DNA of 64,000 bases from Paraburkholderia bannensis (GTDB lineage: Bacteria; Pseudomonadota; Gammaproteobacteria; Burkholderiales; Burkholderiaceae), in the NCBI RefSeq assembly GCF_014200455.1, contig NZ_JACHBW010000008.1, forward strand, positions 186,001 to 250,000, read 5' to 3'. This document shows, in pieces, positions 9,232 through 18,441 of the stretch (its first letter is position 1; every line of letters starts with the position of its first letter). Below the pieces are notes generated by a model. That model worked only from the letters and a program-made list of their open reading frames with translations. It had not been told where the DNA came from and ran no database searches. The position numbers were made by a program, and so were the translations under genes.

Positions 9232-10179
9232 TCAGCGAGTGCGCTTTTTAGGCTTCGCGCCGAGCGGTGTCGGCCCGAGTTGATCGACCAGAAAATCGAC
9301 GAAGACCCGCACGCGCGACGACAGATAACGTCCATGCGGATACAGCAAAAAGAACGGCCGCGAACGGCCGCCCTTCTCGGGCAGCACTTCCACGAGCCGC
9401 CCGGCGGCAAGGTCTTCCGCGACGATGAAACGGTAGGTCTGGAACAGCCCCGCGCCATGGCGCGCGAGCGTGACGCCCGCCAGCACATCGCCCGACGTGC
9501 CATAGCCGCCCTGGGTGGCCAATTCGAGTTCGCTGTCCCCTTCGGCGAAAAGCCACGGAATATTGCGGCCACTGCTTGGCAGTTCGAACTGAATGCAATC
9601 GTGGCCTTGCAGATCTTCGATGCTGCGCGGTTTGCCCACGCGCTTCAGATACGCGGCGCTGCCGACGATCACCAGTTCCGCGTCTTCGAGCTTGCGCGCC
9701 ACCAGGTTGGAATCGTCGGGCGCACGGCCGCGAATGGCGAGATCGAAGCCCTCGTCGGCGAAATCGATATTGCGGTTGCTCAGGTGCGTTTGCACTTCCA
9801 CCTGCGGATACTGGGCTCGAAACGCGGCTAGCAAGGGCAGCACGCGATAGTGGCCGTAAGGCGTTGGCATGCTGATGCGCAGCACGCCCGCCGGGGTGGA
9901 CTGCTGACCGGTGACTTCGCGCTCGGCGTCCAGCAGTTGCGCAAGCGCTTCGCGGCATTGCTCGAAGTAGCGCCGCCCGGGATCGGTGAGGCGGATCTGG
10001 CGCGTGGTGCGCACGAACAAACGGGCGCCGAGGCGCGCCTCCAGGCGCGCGACCGAACGGCTCACGGCGGCGGGCGTCACGCTCGCCTGGGTGGCGGCCA
10101 GCGTGAAGCTGCCCAGTTCGGCGGCAAGGCAAAACAGCTCGATGCTGCCCAGTAACAAATCGTCGAAGTTGCGTTGCAT
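9232..10179 (-). CDS. LysR family regulator
   Basis: A 315-residue LysR protein. The winged helix-turn-helix at about residues 8-65 includes ELGSFTLAATQASVTPAAVS, and the substrate-binding domain spans about 95-300. ATG 10179 gives the usual family length. Longer in-frame starts (10200 and 10329) would add residues with no regulator-like sequence. It lies upstream of and on the same strand as the nitronate monooxygenase, so it may regulate that gene. Confidence 0.85.
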   Translation of the reverse strand: MQRNFDDLLLGSIELFCLAAELGSFTLAATQASVTPAAVSRSVARLEARLGARLFVRTTRQIRLTDPGRRYFEQCREALAQLLDAEREVTGQQSTPAGVLRISMPTPYGHYRVLPLLAAFRAQYPQVEVQTHLSNRNIDFADEGFDLAIRGRAPDDSNLVARKLEDAELVIVGSAAYLKRVGKPRSIEDLQGHDCIQFELPSSGRNIPWLFAEGDSELELATQGGYGTSGDVLAGVTLARHGAGLFQTYRFIVAEDLAAGRLVEVLPEKGGRSRPFFLLYPHGRYLSSRVRVFVDFLVDQLGPTPLGAKPKKRTR

Positions 10180-10329
10180 AGGGGATTCCGGCCGTGACAT
10201 CGGTTGATGCGCCTGATCGTCTTGAGCGTCTTCACCGTATTGAGCGGCTTTGTCGGCGAGGGCAGCAATCTCGGCATCAATATCCACAGAACAGCCGGCA
10301 GAAGCGATCGAACTAAACACGCGCGTCAT

Positions 10330-10508
10330 GATGATAGCCGAGCCTCGGGTTCTGACGGCGCGTCCCGGGCGCCGTTCATGAAGCGCACTTTAAGGGCAAC
10401 GCGCGAGCCGATAAACACAGACCGTTGCACATGACTTGTTACACGGCGGAATAAGCATCAATGCGTGCCCGCGCTTGTCACGTAGCTCAATAAATAGAGG
10501 AAACCTGA
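10330..10508. other. Intergenic region upstream of the LysR and DsbA-like genes
   Basis: No protein gene is recognisable. The last part is A/T-richer and carries a purine-rich ribosome-binding site (AGAGGAAACCTGA) directly before the short reading frame at 10509. It probably holds divergent promoters, but none is clear enough to place. Confidence 0.3.
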
Positions 10509-10625
10509 ATGTTTATCGAAACACGGCTTGCCGAACCGGGCTTGACGCTGCCCAACCGCCCTGACCGTCCTGACCACCCTGACCGCCCCGCCACCCCGCT
10601 AACCGCGCGCTTCACAGCGGCATGA
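10509..10625 (+). CDS. Possible 38-residue peptide with RPD repeats
   Basis: A short reading frame starts at ATG 10509, preceded at proper spacing by AGAGGA. It encodes a 38-residue peptide whose middle is RPDRPDHPDRP, produced by tandem 9-mers (10558-10593). It ends 54 bases before the DsbA-like gene. It could be a small protein, a leader peptide or chance. I recognise no family. The good ribosome-binding site is the main support. Confidence 0.3.
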   Translation: MFIETRLAEPGLTLPNRPDRPDHPDRPATPLTARFTAA

Positions 10626-10679
10626 GAGAATCGGCGGATTCGCGCTGCATCGCGCAGCGCCCCCTTTTACGGAACGTTC

Positions 10680-11348
10680 ATGACTCAAGCCGCCCCGCTT
10701 CAAATCGATTTCATCTCCGATATCGCCTGCCCGTGGTGTGCGATCGGGCTTTCTTCGCTGCTGCGTGCAGTCGAAAACCTGGGCGATGCCGTCGATGCCC
10801 GCATCACCGTGCATCCCTTCGAACTCAGCCCCGATATGCCAGCTGGCGGCGCGTCGCTGGTCGACTATCTCGGCAAGAAATATGGCCGCACGCCCGAGCA
10901 GATCGCCGAAACCCAGCAAGCGATCAGCGAGCGCGGCGCGAGCGTGGGCTTTACGTTCGGCCCGCGCACGCGCGTCTACAACACTTTCGACGCACATCGT
11001 CTGCTGCACTGGGCCGGTCTTGAAGGCCAGCCAGGCCAGCAACTCGCGCTCAAGCTCGCGCTGCTGCGCGCCTATCACGGCGATTGCCAGGACGTAAGCG
11101 AGCGCGACGTGCTGGTGCAGGCCGCCCAATCGGCCGGTCTGGACGGCGACGCCGCCCGCAAGGTGCTGGAAAGCGGCGCTTACGCCGACGAAGTGCGCGC
11201 CGAAGAAGCGCAGGTGCAGCAGATGGGCATCCAGTCAGTGCCTGCCATCGTCTTCAACCAGCAATATCTGATCAGCGGCGGCCAACCGGTCGAGACGTTC
11301 GAAAACGCGATTCGTCAGATTCTGGCGGAACCGCAGCAGGAAGGTTAA
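10680..11348 (+). CDS. DsbA/FrnE-like thiol oxidoreductase
   Basis: A 222-residue protein of the FrnE branch of the DsbA family. The active-site motif CPWC is at residues 19-22 (SDIACPWCAIG), followed by the helical insertion and a C-terminal thioredoxin-like part containing the cis-proline segment GIQSVPAIVFNQQYLISGG. There is no signal peptide, so it should act in the cytoplasm. FrnE proteins are disulfide isomerase-like and linked to oxidative stress. It is followed after 58 bases by the Na+/H+ antiporter gene on the same strand. Confidence 0.85.
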   Translation: MTQAAPLQIDFISDIACPWCAIGLSSLLRAVENLGDAVDARITVHPFELSPDMPAGGASLVDYLGKKYGRTPEQIAETQQAISERGASVGFTFGPRTRVYNTFDAHRLLHWAGLEGQPGQQLALKLALLRAYHGDCQDVSERDVLVQAAQSAGLDGDAARKVLESGAYADEVRAEEAQVQQMGIQSVPAIVFNQQYLISGGQPVETFENAIRQILAEPQQEG

Positions 11349-11406
11349 GGGAGCGCGCGACACAAGCCCCGACTGGCGAAAAACAGAAGAATTCCGGGAA
11401 ACCACC

Positions 11407-12993
11407 ATGTCCGCCGTCTCGGCTTTCAAACTCGTCCTGCTGTCGCTCATCGCCATCGTCGCGCTGGAACTGCTGGCGCGGCGGCTGCGTCTGCCGCCCG
11501 CCGCCGCGCTGCTGGTCGGCGGCGCGGCAATGGCGTTCGCGCCGGGCCTGCCGCCCGTCGTGCTCGATCCCGATCTGGTGCTGATCGTGTTTCTGCCGCC
11601 GCTCCTGATGGACGGCGCTTACTTCTTCGTCTGGGCCGACTTCAAGCGCCATATCACGCCGATCCTGCTGTTCGCGATCGGCGCGGTCGCGTTTACCACC
11701 TGGGCCGTTGGTCTGGTCGCGCACTGGGTCGCGCCCACGTTGCCGTGGGCCGTGTGCTTTGCGCTGGGCGCGGTGGTCTCGCCGCCCGACGCCGTCGCCG
11801 CGCGCGCCGTGCTGGAGCGTCTCGCGCTGCCGCGCCGGATCATGGTGCTGCTCGAAGGCGAAAGCCTGCTCAACGACGCCGCCGGCCTCGTGCTGTTCCG
11901 CTTCGCCGTGGCCGCCGCGCTCACGGGCGCGTTCAGCGCCTCGGGCGCGCTGCTGAGCTTTGCGGGCCTCGCGCTGGGCGGCGTCGCGATCGGCTGGCTG
12001 ATCGGCTATCTCGTCGTCAATCTGCTGCGCCTGCTCGAAGACGACTATCTGATCATCACGGTCGCCGTCTGCGCGGGCTGGTTCAGCTATATCGCCGGGG
12101 AGATGGCGGGCGTGTCGAGCGTGATTTCCACGGTCGCCTGCGGCATGTACCTGGGCTGGCATCAGCACGAAGTCCTGAGCGCACGCGTGCGCATGCGCGG
12201 CACCGCGTTCTGGCAAGTGATGGTCTTCGTGCTGGAGGCGATGGTGTTCGTGCTGATCGGGCTGTCGCTGCGCGGCGTGATCGTGCGCTTGGGCGGCGCG
12301 GGCGAAGCGCTCGCGCAACTGGGGCCCGCAACGCTCGCCGTGGTCGCGGCCGTGGTGCTCTCGCGCTGCGTCTGGACTTTCGGGCTCGAAGGCATCCGCA
12401 CCGTGCTGCACCGCCTCGCGCCGCGCCGGGTGCTCTGCGGTGATTTCCGCGCCGCTGCCGTGGTCAGTTGGGCCGGCATGCGCGGCGTGGTCACGCTGGC
12501 GATCGCCCTCACGCTGCCCGAAAGCCTGCCGGGACGCGACCTGATCCTGTTCGCGGCGTTCGCCGTGATTCTCTTCACGGTGCTGCTGCAAGGCGTGACG
12601 ATCGGCCCGCTGATCCGCCTCGTGCGCCCGCTGCAGGACGCCCAGGCCGGCGCGGCGTATCTCAACGAACCGCAGGTGTGGGCGCGCCTCGTGGCCGTGC
12701 AGTTCGAGACCATCAAACCGCTCGTGCACGGGCCGGACGGCGCGGTGATCCATCCGCGCCTGCTGGAGCAGTACAGCTACCGCGCCGCGCTCGCGCGCCA
12801 GTTCGAACATGCGCCGAGCCTGCCCGTGGACGTGCGCACGGCGCACTACGATGTGGTGCTGGCCGCCGTGCGCGCGGGCCGCGCTGAGATCCTGCGCATG
12901 CACCGCGCAGGCCTGATCAGCGACGAGATGCTGCACGAAGTCGAACACGATCTCGACCTCGAAGAACTCGGCGCCGAACACGCGCGCGGCTAG
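11407..12993 (+). CDS. CPA1 family Na+/H+ antiporter
   Basis: A 528-residue NhaP/YjcE-like cation:proton antiporter. About 12 membrane helices occupy the first 400 residues, and a cytoplasmic tail follows. Recognisable parts are VVSPPDAVAA and LLEGESLLNDAAGLVLFR, which holds the conserved acidic and asparagine residues of the ion path, plus WAGMRGVVTLAIAL near the end of the membrane domain. It uses the proton gradient to expel Na+ or K+ and helps pH and salt homeostasis. Confidence 0.88.
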   Translation: MSAVSAFKLVLLSLIAIVALELLARRLRLPPAAALLVGGAAMAFAPGLPPVVLDPDLVLIVFLPPLLMDGAYFFVWADFKRHITPILLFAIGAVAFTTWAVGLVAHWVAPTLPWAVCFALGAVVSPPDAVAARAVLERLALPRRIMVLLEGESLLNDAAGLVLFRFAVAAALTGAFSASGALLSFAGLALGGVAIGWLIGYLVVNLLRLLEDDYLIITVAVCAGWFSYIAGEMAGVSSVISTVACGMYLGWHQHEVLSARVRMRGTAFWQVMVFVLEAMVFVLIGLSLRGVIVRLGGAGEALAQLGPATLAVVAAVVLSRCVWTFGLEGIRTVLHRLAPRRVLCGDFRAAAVVSWAGMRGVVTLAIALTLPESLPGRDLILFAAFAVILFTVLLQGVTIGPLIRLVRPLQDAQAGAAYLNEPQVWARLVAVQFETIKPLVHGPDGAVIHPRLLEQYSYRAALARQFEHAPSLPVDVRTAHYDVVLAAVRAGRAEILRMHRAGLISDEMLHEVEHDLDLEELGAEHARG

Positions 12994-13160
12994 GGCGCAG
13001 CCAGGTTTTCGCCCCGCGCGCACGCATTCTGGCGGCGCGGCCGCCCTTATCCGTTAAAATTGCGCCACGCGCGGCGCGAGCATCCTCAGGATCAACGCCG
13101 CCCGATCCATTCCTGCCGCCTCAACGCGGCATCCGCCCCCTCCGGGGCGCGAGACCCAGC

Positions 13161-14558
13161 ATGACGAATACACCCACCGCTAAGCCCTTCAGCGCGCTTT
13201 CGCTCGCTCCCGCCACGCTCGAAAACCTCAACCGGCTCGGCTATGTCGAGATGACGCCGATCCAGGCCGCCAGCCTGCCGATTGCGCTCGCCGGTCACGA
13301 TCTCATCGCGCAGGCCAAGACGGGCAGCGGCAAGACCGCGGCCTTCTCGCTCGCGCTGCTCGCGAAGCTCGACGTGCGACGCCTCGATGTCCAGGCAATG
13401 ATCCTCTGCCCCACGCGCGAACTGGCTGACCAGGTCGCCACGGAAATCCGCCGCCTCGCGCGCGCCGAAGAAAACGTCAAGGTACTGACGCTGTGCGGCG
13501 GCACGCCGATGAAACCGCAGACGGCCAGCCTCGAACATGGCGCGCACATCATCGTCGGCACGCCGGGTCGCATCATGGACCATCTGGAGCACGGCATTCT
13601 CTCGCTCGACGCGCTCAACACGCTGGTGCTCGACGAAGCGGACCGCATGCTCGACATGGGGTTCCACGACGACATCGCCAAAGTCGCGCGCCAGTGCCCG
13701 AAAGAGCGCCAGACGCTGCTGTTCTCGGCGACCTACCCCGACGGCATCGCGAAGCTGAGCCAGCAGTTCCTGCGCAACCCGAAGGAAGTGAAGCTCGAAG
13801 AGCGTCACGACGACAGCAAGATCCGCCAGCGTTTCTACGAAGTGGAAGAAAACGACCGCCTCCATGTGGTCGGCCAGTTGCTCAACCATTTCCGCCCGGT
13901 CAGCACGATTGCATTCTGCAACACCAAGCAGCAGTGCCGTGACCTGCTCGACGTGCTGCGCGCACAGGGCTTTCACGCACTTGCGTTGCACGGCGAACTC
14001 GACCAGCGCGACCGCGATCAGGTGCTGATCCAGTTCGCCAACCGTAGCTGCTCGGTGCTGGTAGCGACCGACGTGGCCGCGCGCGGCCTCGATATCGCGC
14101 AACTGGAAGCCGTCATCAACGTCGACGTCACGCCCGACCCCGAGGTCTACGTGCACCGCATCGGCCGCACGGGCCGCGCCGATCAGGACGGCTGGGCGCT
14201 GTCGCTGGCCAGCATGAACGAAATGGGCCGCGTGGGCGGCATCGAGCAGGCGCTCAAGCGCGAAGTCGAATGGCATCCGGTGGCAGAACTGACGCCCGCC
14301 AGCGACGAACCGCTGCTGCCGCCGATGGAAACCGTGCAGATTCTGGGCGGCAAGAAGGAAAAGATCCGCCCCGGCGATGTGCTGGGCGCGCTCACGGGCG
14401 AAGCCGGGTTTACGGGCGCGCAGATCGGCAAGATCAACGTGACGGAGTTCTCGACCTATGTGGCGGTGGAACGCAGCATCGCTAAAAGCGCGGTGCGCAA
14501 GCTCAACGCCGGCAAGGTGAAGGGCAAGAAGGTGCGGGCGCGCCTGATGGAAGAGTAA
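13161..14558 (+). CDS. dbpA: ATP-dependent RNA helicase DbpA
   Basis: A 465-residue DEAD-box helicase involved in assembly of the large ribosomal subunit. In order it shows the Q motif (YVEMTPIQAASLP), motif I AKTGSGKT, Ia PTRELADQ, DEAD as VLDEADRMLDMGF, III SATYP, then motif V VATDVAARGLDI and VI HRIGRTGRA. The last 75 residues (from about 390: IRPGDVLGALTGE) match the DbpA RNA-binding domain that recognises 23S rRNA hairpin 92, which separates DbpA from RhlE and other helicases. It is convergent with the two-component genes. Confidence 0.92.
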   Translation: MTNTPTAKPFSALSLAPATLENLNRLGYVEMTPIQAASLPIALAGHDLIAQAKTGSGKTAAFSLALLAKLDVRRLDVQAMILCPTRELADQVATEIRRLARAEENVKVLTLCGGTPMKPQTASLEHGAHIIVGTPGRIMDHLEHGILSLDALNTLVLDEADRMLDMGFHDDIAKVARQCPKERQTLLFSATYPDGIAKLSQQFLRNPKEVKLEERHDDSKIRQRFYEVEENDRLHVVGQLLNHFRPVSTIAFCNTKQQCRDLLDVLRAQGFHALALHGELDQRDRDQVLIQFANRSCSVLVATDVAARGLDIAQLEAVINVDVTPDPEVYVHRIGRTGRADQDGWALSLASMNEMGRVGGIEQALKREVEWHPVAELTPASDEPLLPPMETVQILGGKKEKIRPGDVLGALTGEAGFTGAQIGKINVTEFSTYVAVERSIAKSAVRKLNAGKVKGKKVRARLMEE

Positions 14559-14569
14559 AAGCGCTTTAT

Positions 14570-14604
14570 ACGCGGCTGGCGCTTCGGCCGAAGCTCAGCC
14601 GCGT
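14570..14604. terminator. Hairpin between convergent genes
   Basis: Perfect 8-bp arms ACGCGGCT (14570-14577) and AGCCGCGT (14597-14604) enclose a second palindrome TTCGGCCGAA. There is no strong T-tract on either side, so termination efficiency is doubtful. It overlaps the stop of the kinase gene. Confidence 0.4.
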
Positions 14605-15668
14605 GGCAACACCAGTTCGAAAATCGAGCCGCCCACCGCCGAACGGCGGTAGACCGCCTGGCCGCCATGTGCGAGCGCAATGGCGCGCACCACCGACAAA
14701 CCCAGCCCCGACCCGCCGAACTTGCGCGAGCGCGAGGCATCGGCGCGCGTGAATGGCTCGAACACCTGCTGCGCGAATTCCGGCGCGAGACCCGGCCCGT
14801 CGTCCTCCACGCCCAGCGTGAACGTGCTTTCGTGCAGCACCAGCGCAATGCGCAGCCTGCCCGGCACCGCATAACGCCGCGCGTTGTCCAGCAGCGCGAG
14901 CAGCGCCTGGCGGATACGGGCGCCATCGCAGGCCACCACCACATCGGCGAGATCGACTTCCACCGCGAAGCCCGCTTCGTGAAGCGTATCGCTCACCGAA
15001 TCGACGGCGTGACGGATTTCCACGTCGATACGCGTGGGCTCCATGCGCATTTCCAGACGCCCGATATCCTGCAGCGTGACGATATGCAGATCGTCGACCA
15101 GCCGCGTGAGCCCTTCGACCTGAAACAGCAGACCGCGAATCTGCGCTTCATCGGGCTTGAACACGCCATCCTTCATGCCTTGCAGACGACCGCGCAGAAT
15201 CGTGAGCGGCGTGCGCAGTTCATGTGCAATGGCGGCATTCCAGGCGGTCATATCGCTGGTCATGCGCTGCAGGCGCACCGCCATGGCGTTGAAATCGTCG
15301 ACCAGATGCGCGGTTTCGCCAAGCGACCGGTCGCCCGGTAGCGCACGCGCTTCGAGATCGCCTGCCGCGATGCGGCGCGCGCTTTCGGCCAGCGAATTGA
15401 GCGGCGCGAGAATGCGCCGCGCGAGCCGCGAGGCAATCACCACCGCGACCACGAGACCGATCAGCAACAGGATCGCGAAGATCAGATAGTCGCGCGGATC
15501 GGGGATGAAGAGATCGTCGGGCGTCAGCGGACCCGAAGGCGGCGCGAAAAGATAGAGCAGCCCATAGATCACGATGGAACCGACGAAGGCGATCAGCATC
15601 GTGATGCTCGACACCAGCCCCATCGACAGGACGATCTGGCGGCCAAGCCGCCCGCGCTCTTTCTTCAC
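14595..15668 (-). CDS. Sensor histidine kinase (BaeS-like)
   Basis: A 357-residue inner-membrane kinase. It has two membrane helices (about 12-42 and 61-80) around a very short periplasmic loop, then a HAMP domain (about 80-135), the dimerisation box AHELRTPL with the phosphoacceptor H149, and an HATPase domain with N box ALLDNARRYA, G1 EDDGPGLAPE and G2 GGSGLGLSVV. The small loop suggests membrane or envelope signals rather than a soluble ligand. Its start overlaps the stop of the response regulator by four bases, so the two are translationally coupled. Confidence 0.88.
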   Translation of the reverse strand: MKKERGRLGRQIVLSMGLVSSITMLIAFVGSIVIYGLLYLFAPPSGPLTPDDLFIPDPRDYLIFAILLLIGLVVAVVIASRLARRILAPLNSLAESARRIAAGDLEARALPGDRSLGETAHLVDDFNAMAVRLQRMTSDMTAWNAAIAHELRTPLTILRGRLQGMKDGVFKPDEAQIRGLLFQVEGLTRLVDDLHIVTLQDIGRLEMRMEPTRIDVEIRHAVDSVSDTLHEAGFAVEVDLADVVVACDGARIRQALLALLDNARRYAVPGRLRIALVLHESTFTLGVEDDGPGLAPEFAQQVFEPFTRADASRSRKFGGSGLGLSVVRAIALAHGGQAVYRRSAVGGSIFELVLPRG

Positions 15669-16366
15669 GATGCGGCGAGCCGGTAGCCCACGCCGCGCAC
15701 GACGGTGATGATGTCGGCGGCGCCGGCCTTGTCGAGCTTCTTGCGCAGATTGCTCACGTGGCTATCGACGGTGCGCTCCAGCGCGTCGCCGCCCGGCAGG
15801 CAGGCGTCGATCAGTTCGGCGCGCGTGAATACGCGGTTGGGCCATTTGGCCATGTGGGTGAGCACGCGGAATTCGGTGAGCGTGAGCGCGAGTTGCACGT
15901 TTCCGGCTGCGGGCGTATCGGCCGCTGCGCGCACGCTGGCGACGTAGCTTTCGGTATCGATTTCCAGGCGGCCGACGCGCAGGACGCTTTCAGCGCGCGC
16001 AACGCCAGTGCGGCGCAGGACCGCGCCTATGCGCGCCACCACTTCGACGGGATTGAAGGGCTTGACGACGTAATCGTCAGCGCCGATGCGCAGGCCCTGG
16101 AGCCGGTCGATGTCCTGATCGAGCGCGGTGACGATCACCACCGGCGTATCGCCGCGGCGGCGCAGCTCGGCGAGCACTTCCCAGCCGTCCTTGCCAGGCA
16201 TCTTGATGTCGAGGAGCACGAGGTCGGGTTTGAGCAGCGGCTGTACGTCGAGCGCGGCCTGGCCGTTGTTGACCTGATAGGTGCGGTAGCCTTCGCGGCT
16301 GAGGTAGGCGTCGAGAATCTCGGCGATTTCAGGTTCGTCTTCGGCGATCAGGATCAGCGCGTTCAT
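15665..16366 (-). CDS. OmpR/PhoB-type response regulator (BaeR-like)
   Basis: A 233-residue regulator. The receiver domain holds acidic pair D10/E11, phosphoacceptor D53 (LLDIKMPGKDG) and the switch lysine in YVVKPFNP. A C-terminal winged helix (about 130-230) follows, including LTEFRVLTHMAKWPNRVFTR and the ERTVDSHVSNLRKKL recognition helix. ATG 16366 starts the conserved receiver strand. The nearby RND operon is a plausible but unproven target, since BaeSR-type systems often control efflux pumps. Confidence 0.88.
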   Translation of the reverse strand: MNALILIAEDEPEIAEILDAYLSREGYRTYQVNNGQAALDVQPLLKPDLVLLDIKMPGKDGWEVLAELRRRGDTPVVIVTALDQDIDRLQGLRIGADDYVVKPFNPVEVVARIGAVLRRTGVARAESVLRVGRLEIDTESYVASVRAAADTPAAGNVQLALTLTEFRVLTHMAKWPNRVFTRAELIDACLPGGDALERTVDSHVSNLRKKLDKAGAADIITVVRGVGYRLAAS

Positions 16367-16500
16367 GGTTAGTCGCGGTGGGGCGCGGCTTTGGGGATAG
16401 CGAATCGTGAACTTGTGTCGCCTGCCGGGCAATGTTCTCCATCGAATCTCCATCATAGCTTAACAGTTGGGGGAGCTTTCTTTTTGCGGGAGATTGACCT

Positions 16501-17018
16501 GTTGGCATTTCCTTGTTGGCGTGTCGGTCTATTAGCGTTGCCCCTGTGCGGGGCGGCACCTACTTTTCTTTGCTGCGGCAAAGAAAAGTAGGCAAAAGAA
16601 AGCCGCTACCACCGCCAGTGCTTCGCGGTACACCCCTCGCCTGACAACGGAGTGGCGCCCGGGCAGCGCCCGCATCACGCGCCCAATAACAGAGTGGTAC
16701 CACCCGCACACCCGGGGGCGCTGCGCGCCCCGTGGGGCATAGCAGCAAACCTTCGGTTTGCGCTTTCCCTGGCATACCGAACCGTCGTGAGCGCAGCGAA
16801 CAACGGGATGAATGACTGCCTTGTCACTCCGATATTGGGCGCGTGGTGGGAGCAATGCCCAGTTACCACTCCGTTGAAGGGCGAGTGGTGGACGGCGTCA
16901 ATTTAGCGGTTTGAGCGGCTTTCTTTGCTTACCTTTCTTTGCCGCGGCAAAGAAAGTAAGTGCCGCCCCGCACAGGGGCAACGCTGGCATACCAAAAGCA
17001 AATCAAGGAAACGCCAAC
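16501..17018. repeat. Interspersed inverted-repeat-ended element, copy A
   Basis: A 518-bp non-coding element. Exact 26-bp inverted repeats lie at 16534-16559 and 16960-16985. Weaker inverted similarity extends 33 bases further on each side. Just inside the left repeat is a near-perfect hairpin with 13-bp arms CTACTTTTCTTTG / CAAAGAAAAGTAG (16560-16591), and a related one sits inside the right repeat. A second copy at 23631-24146 is almost identical and in the same orientation. Reading frames inside are not gene-like. It resembles a MITE-like or REP-type family, with no transposase here. Confidence 0.85.
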
Positions 17019-17191
17019 ACTCAAAAAACCAAAGGTGAGCACCCTGCCTGCCGGGGGCCCTCGTTGCCTCCACTCAGCGCGCGCAAGCCGCGCCCTCAAC
17101 AAAACCTCCACAAAAAATCCATCGTCCTCGAACGACGCAGCCTCACGCTCCATGCTCTGCCATACCGCCAGCCCAGATACCTCCAGCAGAC

Positions 17192-18433
17192 ATGAATACA
17201 CCGAAGCTCCAGATAACCGTCGCGACCCTGATAGCAATGACAGCGATCACGGCGCTCACGGCCTGCAACCGCAGCCAAAACAACGCGACTCAAGCCGCCC
17301 CCACGCCGCAAGTCAGCGTCCTCAAACTGCACCCTCAACCCGTCGCAGTCACAGCGGAACTGCCAGGCCGCATCGTCGCCTTCCTCGAAGCGGAGGTCCG
17401 CCCGCAAGTCGGCGGCATCATCCAGCAGCGGCTCTTCACCGAAGGCGGCGAAGTCAAAGCGGGCCAGCCGCTCTATCAGATCGATCCCGCCAGCTACCGC
17501 GCCGCACGAGACAGCGCCGAAGCCGCCTTGCAGCGCGCCCAGGCCGCCATTCCGTCCGCCCAGGCAAAAGCCGACCGCAACCAGACGCTGATCAAGCAGA
17601 ACGCCATCAGCCGTCAGGACTACGAAGAAGCGATCGATGCACTCGCGCAGGCGCGCGCCAACGTCGCCTCCGCTAAAGCATCGCTAGACACCGCCCGTAT
17701 CGATCTGGATCGCACGACAATCCGCGCGCCCATCTCCGGCCGCATCGACCGCTCCACCCTCACGCCCGGTGCACTCGTCAGCGCAAGCCAGAGCACCGCG
17801 CTCACGACGATCCACCAGATCGACCGCGTCAATATCGATCTCACGCAGTCGAGCGCGAATCTGCTGAATCTGCGCGAGGCCGTCGATCCTGGCCGCATCG
17901 TGACGACCAACGGTAGCGTGCCGGTGAAGCTCAAGCTCGAAAACGGCTCGACCTATGCGCCTGAAGGCCGCCTCGAATTCGGCGAATCGAGTGTCGCCAG
18001 CGGCACCGGTACTTACACGCTGCGCGCAACGGTGCCCAATCCGCGCCGGTTGCTGCTGCCTGGCATGTACGTGCGCGCCATCGTCGAGGAAGGTACGGTG
18101 CCGCAGGCGTACCTGCTGCCGCAACGCGCCGTGAGCCGCAATACGCGTGGCGAGGCCACCGCGCTGCTCGTGCGCAGCGGCAAGGTCGAGGAAGTCGAAC
18201 TCGCGAATGCGCGCGAGCACGGCAACGACTGGCTCGTTACACAAGGTCTGCACGACGGTGATGCGCTGATCGTCGAAGGCACCCAGCAGGCGCGCGTGGG
18301 CGACACCGTCGCCGCTACCGAAGTGATCCTCGACGCCGCCACCGGCAAGGTCCGCGCACTGCCTGCCGCAAAGCCCAATAGCGCGGCCGCAGACGCCAAA
18401 GACCCCGCAAAGACCACGCAGCAAAGGAGCTGA
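17192..18433 (+). CDS. RND efflux periplasmic adaptor (AcrA/MexA family)
   Basis: A 413-residue membrane-fusion protein that links the pump to the outer-membrane channel. It starts with a lipoprotein signal, lipobox LTAC with C25, and then shows the order lipoyl half, long alpha hairpin (about 95-165), second lipoyl half ([15 protein letters not shown]), beta-barrel and membrane-proximal domain (to about 385). The C-terminus is an Ala/Lys-rich tail. The gap to the pump gene is 8 bases. The promoter must lie in the 173 bases after repeat copy A or inside the repeat. No regulator gene lies upstream. Confidence 0.92.
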   Translation: MNTPKLQITVATLIAMTAITALTACNRSQNNATQAAPTPQVSVLKLHPQPVAVTAELPGRIVAFLEAEVRPQVGGIIQQRLFTEGGEVKAGQPLYQIDPASYRAARDSAEAALQRAQAAIPSAQAKADRNQTLIKQNAISRQDYEEAIDALAQARANVASAKASLDTARIDLDRTTIRAPISGRIDRSTLTPGALVSASQSTALTTIHQIDRVNIDLTQSSANLLNLREAVDPGRIVTTNGSVPVKLKLENGSTYAPEGRLEFGESSVASGTGTYTLRATVPNPRRLLLPGMYVRAIVEEGTVPQAYLLPQRAVSRNTRGEATALLVRSGKVEEVELANAREHGNDWLVTQGLHDGDALIVEGTQQARVGDTVAATEVILDAATGKVRALPAAKPNSAAADAKDPAKTTQQRS

Positions 18434-18441
18434 ACGCCATC

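Noticed and set aside
10558..10593. CRISPR-like or satellite array
   Set aside because: Only four 9-base units with no spacers. It is a simple tandem repeat within a possible short peptide.
11272..13023. Very long open frame antisense to the Na+/H+ antiporter gene
   Set aside because: The translation is rich in His, Arg, Gln and Ala without hydrophobic core or domain. It is the usual shadow of a high-GC coding strand.
16501..17018. Reading frames across repeat copy A (and the same in copy B)
   Set aside because: They end at hairpins and differ between copies, and they lack ribosome-binding sites. The element is better explained as non-coding.
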